A DNA stretch of 64,000 nt, taken from NCBI GenBank assembly GCA_026874595.1, contig CM049322.1:55154386-55218385 (forward strand), written 5' to 3'. The position numbers and the translations under genes were made by a program. The notes under the pieces are model-generated. The model searched no databases and was not told the origin of the DNA. It saw nothing but the letters and a program-made list of their open reading frames with translations. Position 1 is the first letter of the stretch. Each line of letters opens with the position of its first letter. Source of the DNA: Sipunculus nudus. Lineage: Eukaryota > Annelida > Sipuncula > Golfingiida > Sipunculidae. Positions 40,832 through 49,875 of the stretch are shown here, piece by piece.

Positions 40832-41908
40832 TAATGCTAAGTTACATTTTTTAAAGCATTTGACCTTCTGATAACCATTTAGCTTTTAAAGGACTCAATG
40901 TATGCACACTTACTTCAATTTTATATAGGTGCATTGCCCTCTGTCGTGAAGAAATTTTGGAAACTTGTTAAATATTCATCTCTCTAACTTAAGCTATTGA
41001 ACAAATATGCAGGCACGAAATGTCACCGCCCTGTACACATAAGTAGGCCTACATAAAGAGGTGTTAGGAATGATCGACCTTCCTTTAATCAAGTTCACAA
41101 CGAATCGACTTAAATGGGCGTGGGAGGGCTATATAATCTCTAATGAGTAACGATTGTCATCGAGCCTTAAAGAAGTTTAGAAAGTCATATAGGAATTCGT
41201 GAGATAGTTAGAAACCACATTTATACCTCTCCCATTTTTGTCGCAAACACATATTTGGCCAATTCCTCGGTGGATCACAGTTAAGATCTTCTCCATAGAA
41301 TCAAGGCAAGCCCTACAACAGGGGATGTCTCTGGTCCTCAGCACTGACATATGTATTACTGTAACCTGCAGCCTGTTTACATTTTAGCATCAACACGCCT
41401 CTGCCCTCAACAAGAAAAAGCAAGAGTGGCATGTAAAAGCATATTATTTAATTTTTCTTTAAACCCTGTAGACACAGAACAAAAGAATGCTTACTTCTTT
41501 AGTTTTGACAAAGTACTGGTGCACACGCCACTCTAAAACCCTCATTTACCTCATTTTTATTCTACCAGGACAGCGAACCTACATGCTTCCAGCTGCTGAG
41601 TTCAGTTAATCATAGAGCGTGTATAGAAAATTAAGCGGCTGAGTTCTGCCAGTCAAATAGCGTGTATAAAAATTCAGCTAATGAGTCCAGTCAATCACAG
41701 AGCATGTGTCACAAACTGAATTGTTCAGATGAGCCAGTTAAAAATCTATCAGCCTAATTTATATTGTCCTCAGAGACCATGATATGCTAATGCCAGGGTC
41801 TAGGTCAGATTTATGTATGTGACACGTAAACGGTGAATGGAACACCAAAATAATGTATGTCATGATTCATCTACGTATTGTTTTACATCACAGGCCAAAA
41901 CAAGTCGG

Positions 41909-42727
41909 CACATAGGACCAGTGATTGACTCTGTCACTCGGCAAGGATAAAAAAGTCGGCACAAAATACCAGTGATTGACTCTGGATCTCGGCCTGAATT
42001 AAAAAAAAAATCGGCACATAATACAAGTGATTGACTCTGTCACTCGGCAAGGATAAAAAAGTCGGCACAGAATACCTGTGATTGACCCTGGATCTCGGCC
42101 TGAATTAAAAAAAATCGGCACATAATACCAGTGATTGACTCTGGCACTCGGCAAGGATAAAAAGTCGGCATATAATACTAGTGATTGACTCTGGCACTCG
42201 GCCAAGATAAAAAAAAAATCGGCACATGATACTAGTGATTGACTATGGCACTCGGTAAGGATAAAAAAAAGGTCGGCACATAATACCAGTGATTGACTCT
42301 GGCACTGGGTAAGGATAAAAAAAGGTCGGCATATAATACCAGTGATCGACTCTGGCACTTGGTAAGGATAAAAAAAGTCGGCACATAAAACCAGTGATCG
42401 ACTCTGGCACTTGGTAAGGATAAGAAAAGGTCGGCACATAATACCAGTGATCGACTCTGGCACTTGGTAAGGATAAAAAAGTCGGCACATAAAACCAGTG
42501 ATCGACTCTGGCACTTGGTAAGGATAAAAAAAAGGTCGGCACATAATACCAGTGATCGACTCTGGCACTTGGTAAGGATAAAAAAAGTCGGCACATAAAA
42601 CCAGTGATCGACTCTGGCACTTGGTAAGGATAAAAAAAAGGTCGGCACATAATACCAGTGATCGACTCTTGCACTTGGTAAGGATAAAGAAGTCGGCATA
42701 TAAAACCAGTGATCGACTCTGGCACAA
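41909..42727. repeat. 52-bp minisatellite, about 16 units
   Basis: The unit contains gtcggcacataataccagtg, atcgactctggcacttggta and aggataaaaaaa. Spacing varies from 45 to 56 bp, mostly through A-run length. The distal half (42270-42727) is more homogeneous (gatcgactc) than the proximal half (gattgactc). The minus strand is open in three frames (242, 179 and 155 codons), which is a by-product of the repeat. The left edge is diverged. Confidence 0.95.
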
Positions 42728-42834
42728 TGAAGGTGTAATACCTCACGCCCGCTGGTTGAAGCATAATAAGGAAAACAACCAACTAGAAATATGTATTCTA
42801 AGGATCACAAGCCTCCGCCATGCGGGTGGTCCCT

Positions 42835-43000
42835 AATCCCAGGCAATGTCTTATTCGGCCATTATTCTTAGGTCCATAAGTGCCATACGTGACTTCACTT
42901 TTGTGATATTCCTTGAGGACGTTCCTGAATGTGGTTCATGTTCCAGATCCACACACAAAAACACTGTTTTTTCTCTTTGTTAGCACACTATCATAAGAAA
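42835..43000 (-). repeat. Interspersed repeat family R1, copy 3 (partial)
   Basis: Read on the minus strand: tgtgtggatctggaacatga, caggaacgtcctcaaggaat, atcacaaaagtgaagtcac, aataatggccgaataag. These match the middle of copy 2. It lies immediately after the 52-bp minisatellite. Confidence 0.5.
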
Positions 43001-43842
43001 TCACATGAGATTCCGTAAAAAATAAACAAACACACTAACACACAAACAGGGATGAATTGATATCCTCCTGGCGGAGTTACTGGGGTAGTAGGAGAAACAT
43101 CCATTGCTTGAATTCGCAGGAAAAATAAACACTGTATTCATTTCCAAGGGTGGAGTGACGCCGGTCACAGCTCTCTGTCTTGTGCCTTAGGCAAAGAAAA
43201 CTCGACTGAGCAGAAAAGATAAATACCATCAAAGGGGTGTATGAGATTACAAACCTCGCCGCGATAGATTCAATGAATATTTCTATACATGACGAAGGGC
43301 TGTCTGAATGTCCCTCGTGGCCCGGCATTAATTTTATCTGGTTGTAATATCCCTACTGTTAAACTCATTTCAGCCAAACGCATTGATCTATCCGAGCATG
43401 TCATTAGTTTTTTTTTATTAACAGAAAAACACATAATTAAAAAAAAGTAACAATAAAATGTAAGTGTACACAATATTGGTTGTTACTGTTATACAAAACA
43501 AAGGCATGAACTATTACGCAAAAAGAAGTTTTTTTTTCTACTAAAGTCTCCCGTGGGAACTGTGGTTAGGAATGTTCTGCTCAGCTTGTCTGACAGAATG
43601 ATGCGCCGACGATATTTTATGACTGTAAAATATGCGAACTCTCAACCTTGATATTCAAGAACAGATACAGGATCCTAAAAACAGGTGATGGGTGAGCTCT
43701 AGTGGAGGGTGGGGGGGGGGGCAGAGGGGTTGAGCACTCTGGCAAGGGTAAACAAGTGTGCCCGGAGAGGTGGTAGACATTACACATAATCTCATACGCA
43801 GGAGTATAAAACGGTGCAAAACGTAGACCGCGCCAGTCTTTT

Positions 43843-44185
43843 GTGGCTCAGGAGTAGACCGCAGGACTCCAAACTGGGAGATTGTAAGTTCGTATCTCAG
43901 CCGAGGCAGTAAGATGTTTCATGGTCGATCCCCATCCCTGATGAGCGCTCTGTAGGCTTAATGTGGACACTGTGCTCAATAGTCTGTGGCACTCCAAACG
44001 GGTGTGCCTTTCGGGGGTTCCTCAATGTTTTTACCCAGCAAATGGGGACGACACACACCCTGGACCCGCAGGAGTGGTACACCGAGCCTGGTTGACACCA
44101 GGATAAACAGAAATAACCCTGTCATGTTTATCGAAACAGGAATGGAACTCTGCAGATGTACATAGTTATAGTAAGTAAGCATTAA
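43843..44185 (+). mobile_element. tRNA-derived SINE, family A, copy 2
   Basis: The head has A box TGGCTCAGGAGTAGA, an anticodon-like loop ctCCAaa, and a B box AGTTCGTATCTC near 43895. The conserved centre gagcgctctgtaggctta and gtgcctttcgggggttcct follows, then the tail gaaacaggaatggaactctg and a shared 3' extension gcagatgtacatag. This is the only plus-strand copy of the three. Confidence 0.8.
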
Positions 44186-44297
44186 AATATGGAAGCCCTT
44201 ACCCCCACCAAAAAAAATGAAAAAAAAGAACCAGCCCTTTAAGGTATAAAGCATATATCATTCTATTTTACAGACGCTTTAGTTCAAAAAGAGGGGT

Positions 44298-44466
44298 CAC
44301 GCCCCACTGTCAAGTGCATCTCATGTTACAGCCACGGTGCCGTAATCGTACGAACGTCATGTGTCGGCAGGATGGATTCACGCCCTTCAGTCCAGTGCAT
44401 CTGTAGTTATAGCCACGGTGCCATAATCGTACAAACATCATGTGTTGGCAGGATGGATTTGATAGA
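44298..44466. repeat. 81-bp tandem duplication (2 units)
   Basis: gtcaagtgcatctcatgtta ... gccacggtgccgtaatcgta ... ggcaggatggatt is repeated 81 bp on with a few substitutions. The minus ORF through it has a matching internal repeat and is not thought to be a gene. Confidence 0.9.
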
Positions 44467-45394
44467 GCCGATGGCTTATTTCTTGTGACTGATGTTTTCG
44501 TCAGATAAAATAGTGTCATTAATATATTTTATTTGTGTGGGTATCTTTAGGAAAAAAACATCTCGAGCATCGTTTGAAATGTTTCAATTAAAAAAAACGT
44601 GTTTCAAGCATGACCAAAAAATGTTGGACTGTGTTGGAGGGAAACCATTTTACTTGTTACAAGAAGAGCGAAAAAAAAAAATCCGGGGGGAATGGAATTA
44701 TTTCTGATTAGGACAAGATTGAAAACGCTATACTGATTAAATTATGTTCGACTTCATTGAATTTAAATTGATACTTTTGTAAGGTGGACTTTTCTGCTGT
44801 CAGGTGCCAGAAAAATGCAATATATTTACCTGAGGCCACACCAGATAATAATGTATGCTTAGAAATTTCTGTTGTATATGGATATTGTATTAAGAAAAAA
44901 AAGACTCAAAGGATATTAAGGTTCTGTGTGGGTTTACACCAAGAAAGACCTCGCTTCCGCAGAAGAGAGAAAATACGCTCTTGGTTTGATGCTTACTGCC
45001 TGGCCGCAGTGTAAGCTACCGTTAAACGCTTGTTGGGTTTGATGGAGTACTCGACGTGTAGCGCGGGACGTAAGAAATGGTGCAAAAGAAACAAAAAAAT
45101 ATCATCTCACTCATGCGCCAGAGAAAAGAAACAACTTGAGAAAGTTAACAAATTATCCCTTAAAGTGGAACGTAGAGTAAGAAACCTTTTTCCTGGGTTG
45201 ATGAGTTTTGGAGCCGGTTATGTTGAACGGATACGGGAAAAAAAGAATATCTTACGTGGGACGAAGTATACAAGGACTCATTGATGAAAATGATGAAATA
45301 AGTTAAGAACTGCTAGGAAAAACCTTATATCTTAAAATGCCGTGCTGAGTTTTCTAATTGTTCCTCTAACAGAAATAATGTAGATATTAGCGAC

Positions 45395-45720
45395 TTAAGG
45401 TGAAGCTGATTGTGAAAAATTGCTGCTTCCGCTGCTGTTGTTGATGATAATGATGATTATGAAAATGTAGATAATAAAACTTACCTCTGTAGCGGTAGCA
45501 ACGCTTAAGTCCTGCGCTGGTATCAGCGAGTCAATTGCCAACACACACGATCCTACTGCGCTGAGGAGTAATGCACGCCTGCTTTCTAGCAGCCAGTCTA
45601 ATTCCAGCACTGGATTTCTGCACCAGTCCCAGCGCGGTCCTCACCTGTTCAATAGCTGCAGGTGGCAGCAGCACTTGCTGTTAGCGCGCTGATCATCTTA
45701 CTCGGCATCTCACAAGGTCT
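45395..45720 (-). pseudogene. GC-richer segment with donor-like site; possible decayed exon
   Basis: On the minus strand about 250 bp of GC-richer sequence is followed by a near-consensus splice donor, acagag|gtaagt (boundary 45485/45484). Two frames are open across it. One gives an alanine/leucine-rich stretch (LLESRRALLLSAVGSCVLAI). The other gives AAIEQVRTALGLVQKSSAG and ends in TGA at the equivalent place. An ATG-started MPSKMISALTASAAA lies upstream in a third frame. The mixture suggests an old coding segment with indels, but no family is recognised. It could be a transposon relic or chance. Confidence 0.2.
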
Positions 45721-47030
45721 ATCACATGGTGTTTGTAATGACATCGTAATTAAGAGTTTATCCCGAGGAAGCGAATGCTTGTTCATCAGCCTGAGTTAAT
45801 AGTCAGCGCTGTCTGTTTATCCCGCCAGCCGTCATAAGTTATCATTCAACCTGTAAACAATAGGAATTTGTTCATTTCAGTAAACCACAACAGGGTAAAT
45901 ATGATGAACAAAGTAATCACGGTCAAGGTTGAAACGTAATTAACAGTAAAATCGGGATTGTGCATCTCAGCTGAAGGACGCTATGTAACGTGATTGCATT
46001 GTTCCATACAAGCGGGATGAATATTTAAATTACTGAATTTCGTGTAAATTTGTAGTTAATTTAATGGGTGAAGCAGCCACCGATACATTCTAACCATGTA
46101 TTCAAAAAGTAACATGAATTATTTTGACGTAAGCTATCGCAGTTTAAGACATATTGTTCCGGTCCATATGTGTCTGCTTCTATCACGTTAAAGAAGAAAT
46201 TAGAGCATACAATGTTCGCAATTTTCATGAAAATAGAGTGAAATAAAAGGAAGCCCTTTCCAATGTCACTTTTCCTTTACGGACACACCTACGTCAACCT
46301 TTTGAAAATTAGAATCTGGATCCTTCTTTGATATGGACAGCTCTGTATTACGGATTGACTCAGAATACCTCAGATAAGTATATAGCTGGAAGATCCAAGG
46401 CTTTAACTAATGAATATGGAGAAAACATGATTAAACACCATCATGGAGGGTAAAAAGCAAAAATATAAACTCGAATATCAAATATAAAGTTAAACCACTG
46501 AGTGGAAGAAAAGTCTTGCTTCTTCGTTGTATATATTTCTATTTCGTGGTCAAAAACCGTTTCTTACACCCCTAATAACCGTTTAGGTACTGAACTTGCG
46601 GTCATAATATTTATAGACCGCCTCAACTATTATCAAATTACTACTTTATAGAGGACTACATGGGGGATTCTCTGAGAATCTACCAAGTACTGGGTGAACA
46701 ACACTAAGCTAATGAGGGCAATCAAACCTAGAGGGCGCCAGGGTGTCGTTAGTTGGAGAAGGGCTGTCTTATTTCATCAGGTGACGTACAAATATTCTGG
46801 ATGACCGTTCTATGACGAAAAGTGCACACACAACACTGGAATATATATATAAACAATATATGTTGGATTCTGGGATACGAAAATACAGTTGCAAACCTAA
46901 CACACCACATCTAGGGGAGGACCCAGGATTTAGGAAAAGGAGGGGTCTAATGGTAAAACCTAAAAAAGGGTCCCAAGGTCCAGGCCGTGCAAATTTGTCT
47001 GAAACCCTAAAAAATTGCGAAGGAGGTAGA

Positions 47031-47045
47031 GGGGGGGGGGGGGGG
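47031..47045. repeat. (G)15 tract
   Basis: Poly-G next to cgaaggaggtaga; potential G-quadruplex. The minus-strand proline-rich ORF over it is an artefact. Confidence 0.9.
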
Positions 47046-47457
47046 TCCGGACCACCTGGACCCCCCTCTGGATCCGCTTTTAACATATACTTAAGTATAG
47101 TATTTGTATTTTAAAATTGGCAAAATATTTTAAGACTATATGTATAAGACCATTGCTTGATTATGTTCGCTTGTTTGTTCAACCTTACGACTCTCTTGTA
47201 CTTATTTTATTAAAACAAATGAAATTTTAATTTTCGTTGTATTTTGTATATAATTATTCATGATTATTTTTTTTTGTGTGTTGGCTCAAACACATGCTAT
47301 TTCATTCCGGATTATATGCCTGGGTCCAAGTGGAGGTGGCATAATTTAAAGGTGCAGTGACACATTTGTATTACGAGCACACGGGACCAGTCATTAATTT
47401 ACAAGTGGTCTTGTTAGGGAGGTCGGATTACCAAATGTGAAATGCGTTTGGTTCAAT

Positions 47458-47704
47458 CACAGGCGCTTGAATCCCTATTTATAATAAAGTCTTCATATTT
47501 CCAATGTTTTTAGAAATACTTCGACGGAATCAGGTCAAACGACCCAATAATAAAACGGTCATACCATGCTATCACTTGTATTGTGTCATAATACAATGTT
47601 ATGACCGTTTTATTATTGGTCGTTTAACCTGATTCCGTCGAAGTATTTCTAGGAACATTGGAGATATGAAGACTTTATTATAAATAGGGATTCAAGCGCC
47701 TGTG
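47458..47704. mobile_element. Foldback MITE, 247 bp, with 7-bp target duplication
   Basis: The whole element is an inverted repeat. It starts CACAGGCGCTTGAATCCC and ends with the reverse complement GGGATTCAAGCGCCTGTG. The arms are about 105 bp with only four or five differences and the loop is about 35 bp. It is flanked by GTTCAAT at 47451-47457 and 47705-47711. It has no coding capacity. The TIR and TSD indicate mobilisation by a cut-and-paste transposase. The superfamily is uncertain: hAT usually makes 8-bp and P-type 7-8-bp duplications. Confidence 0.85.
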
Positions 47705-47811
47705 GTTCAATTAAGGATGTTCCTAATAGACAGATAGTCTTATTACAAAGGTGGTCATTCAGACAGGTTCCCCTGTACTTAATTCAAATAAGCTATATTC
47801 TGATTAGAGTC

Positions 47812-48035
47812 TGGGCAGTCGAGGCATTAAACACTGGGCTCTCTCCGATGTCGAACCGAGTTTGAATCTCGTTGTGGCTATGAAAGTGACCTGTCCAGAT
47901 TCGGTGGTTTATTTCGGGGTCTCCCGATTCCTCCACCTCAAGACTACTGAACGCTCCCACCTGAGCCATGGAGAGTTCCTAGTGTAAGTTATAATAACGA
48001 TTTGTACAATCCATGAAAAATAATTTATAAGTACA
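47812..48035 (+). mobile_element. tRNA-derived SINE, family B, copy 2 (diverged)
   Basis: B box GAGTTTGAATCTCG near 47868, core ggtggtttatttcggggtct and cccgattcctcc, then gagccatggagagttcct and ataacgatttgtacaatcc. The order matches 12370-12605. It lies between the foldback MITE and the YR retroelement. Confidence 0.7.
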
Positions 48036-48119
48036 TAATTGAAAACTTTAACCCCAATATGTTTCGTAAGGACACATATGTCCGATTTAAATGGTAAATG
48101 TGTTAATGGCCCCACACCA

Positions 48120-48231
48120 ACAATTTAGAACAGGGAACAATTAATTTTGACTTGTAATAAGAATTGGTAAAGGAAATTTTATAGAACGAGCTTCACGGGC
48201 GTTAACAAGAAAAGCATTTGTCTTATATCAG
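48120..48231 (+). repeat. 231-bp tandem repeat, unit 1, left part (interrupted by the retroelement)
   Basis: This sequence ends in gtcttatatcag and aligns with 52904-53014, which ends in the same motif. Its right part resumes at 52772, after the retroelement. The match is diverged but clear over the last 30 bp and recognisable back to a tagaac-gggaac motif. Confidence 0.6.
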
Positions 48232-48336
48232 TTAACGCTCCTATTTAACAAAGAAAACATCGAAAGCGATATGGGCCATAATATGATCCTTTAATTTTCA
48301 ACCCAACATACAATTGGGCCAAATAATAAAGGCCCA
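48232..48336 (-). repeat. B2 split direct repeat (3' end of the retroelement)
   Basis: 105-bp copy of B1 forming the outer 3' end of the element. It is separated from A2 by a 145-bp unique segment (48337-48481) in which no recognisable domain or motif was seen. Confidence 0.92.
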
Positions 48337-48481
48337 TCACATCGTTGCACGAGGTAACATAAATACAGGAAACAAGCAACACATAGCAAAACAACGCAAA
48401 TAAGTACACCGAAATACGTGAAGTAAACCGACCAGAAGAAAAACAGACACATATCGCAATAAATGGACAGTGGGTGGGCGG

Positions 48482-48673
48482 GACACCGACAAAACACAAC
48501 GTGCAACTGACTGGCTGGGGTGTGAACAGTGATTACTGAAGCGTGAGTTCCCCGGCCCCGTGTATAACTAAGCGGGTTTAAGGGGGACGGCTCCACCTGA
48601 ATAGATACGGGTTGCCAGGTCTGCAAGATTCAACTTTAAGCGTTTACAATAATTAACTTCTTTAATTTACATT
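48482..48673 (-). repeat. A2 split direct repeat
   Basis: 192-bp copy of A1, directly joined to B1. The joint B1|A2 at 48673 equals the predicted circle junction of the two outer ends (ttacaTTTaacg on the plus strand). Confidence 0.92.
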
Positions 48674-48777
48674 TAACGCTCCTATTTAACAAAGAAAACA
48701 TGGAAAGCGATATGGGCCATAATATGATCCTTTAATTTTCAACCCAACATACAATTGGGCCAAATAATAAAGGCCCA
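48673..48777 (-). repeat. B1 split direct repeat
   Basis: 105 bp, 52 bp downstream of the YR stop. It matches 48232-48336 with one mismatch (catGgaaag against catCgaaag). Confidence 0.92.
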
Positions 48778-48829
48778 CAGTTGGCCGCTTGACTGAGCGC
48801 CAACTTTATGGCCCAATTTAATTAAAGGG

Positions 48830-49856
48830 CTATTTGAAGAAATTCAAATAGCAACCTCTGAACGGTGCCGAGCTTAACCTGCGTTGTAAAGCCATCCGTC
48901 TCGCAAAACCAGTTACAACACTGACAGGAGCTTGTATATATCGTTCATATGCATTACTCGACCATCTGCCTAGCAGCTTGATCTCCCAATCCTGCATACC
49001 TGCCGCTGCTGCATCGGTGGCACCACCTCTACGGAAAGAGTGACCACTATATTGGTCAATTTGAAATCCTGCTAATGCTAATAGCAGCCGAACATGGTTA
49101 ACAAAAAGAGACTTTGTAAGAATGCATGTATTCTCGAGTTTAAACAACGGTTCATCCTTGTTCGCACCATATAGTGAACCTCGTTGATTCATGTACTGCC
49201 GCATAGAACACACGGCACAGATGCTTGTCTGAGAGCAGCCGATGTTGATTACGTAGCCACATCTAGCTTTGTCAGTTTTTGACCCCTTCAATTTTAGAGT
49301 CAGATAATACATGCCCTGCTCATTCTGAAGCAAATGTACATCGCCAACTGTTAAATGGTTAGCCCTATCAAACGAGGACTGCGATGGGACACAAAATTCC
49401 GCCGCTCTCAGACATGCAAAATAAGCCAGTGTCATGGCTGTCCAAAACAAATACGAATCATATGACACCCCTATCTTTTCTCTTAGCTGAAGCAGCATAG
49501 AATAAGTTATGGGGAGTTTCTGCTTTGGCGGCCCCGAATCATATTTAAGACCTGCCAATGCCCGCTTTAGGCGGAATTTGCCTACGAGCGGGTCGCCATA
49601 TGCTTCTTCGATATGCAAAGATCTCACTGCTGAAAGATAAACTAATATGCTAGAATGTTTGAGACTCCTCCTATGTTACAAACATCAATAATATATCCTC
49701 ATTAGCTGGTAACAGTTTAAAGTCATATTGATCACAAAACTTAATGTACTGTCTCTGTGCTGAAGTATATGTTTTTCTGCTGTTTACCCTGAGACCATTC
49801 TTGACAAGCTGACAGGCTTCTGCGTACAGAGCACCCGTGACATCTGAAATACACAT
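48830..49856 (-). pseudogene. Tyrosine recombinase (YR) of Ngaro/DIRS-like element, frameshifted
   Basis: The N-terminal core-binding segment reads from an ATG at 49856, 20 bp after the RT stop, to a stop at 49671 (motif SRKTYTSAQRQYIKFCDQY). The catalytic part continues in the +1 frame and stays open back to a TAA at about 49675, passing through VYLSAVRSLH to the stop at 48830. The two halves form one family protein split by a small indel near 49670. In the 265-codon C-terminal ORF (49627-48830) the catalytic residues are visible: R74 (CLRAAE), H196 and R199 (HSFRRG), W222 (GRW) and the nucleophile Y230 (ERYIQ). The enzyme would integrate circular element DNA without target duplication. Because all catalytic residues remain, the frameshift looks recent. 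A sequencing or assembly error is also possible. Confidence 0.88.
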
Positions 49857-49875
49857 TATACATTAAATTAAAACT

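Larger units (their letters stand above)
44470..47450. other. Mostly unique DNA; unassigned ORFs
   Basis: Two consecutive Lys/Arg-rich plus-strand ORFs (44784-45014, 45030-45284) without recognised domain, the possible decayed exon at 45395-45720, and a poly-G tract. The rest shows nothing. Confidence 0.45.

Noticed and set aside
41999-42727. 242-, 179- and 155-codon ORFs across the 52-bp array
   Set aside because: Three overlapping frames of one tandem repeat are all open; variable unit length destroys any single frame. Not evidence of a protein.
41909-42727. CRISPR array
   Set aside because: There are no unique spacers between repeats and the whole 52-bp unit is repeated. The genome is eukaryotic.
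46769-47114. Proline/glycine-rich ORFs on both strands
   Set aside because: Generated by the poly-G tract and its flanks; no conserved motif.
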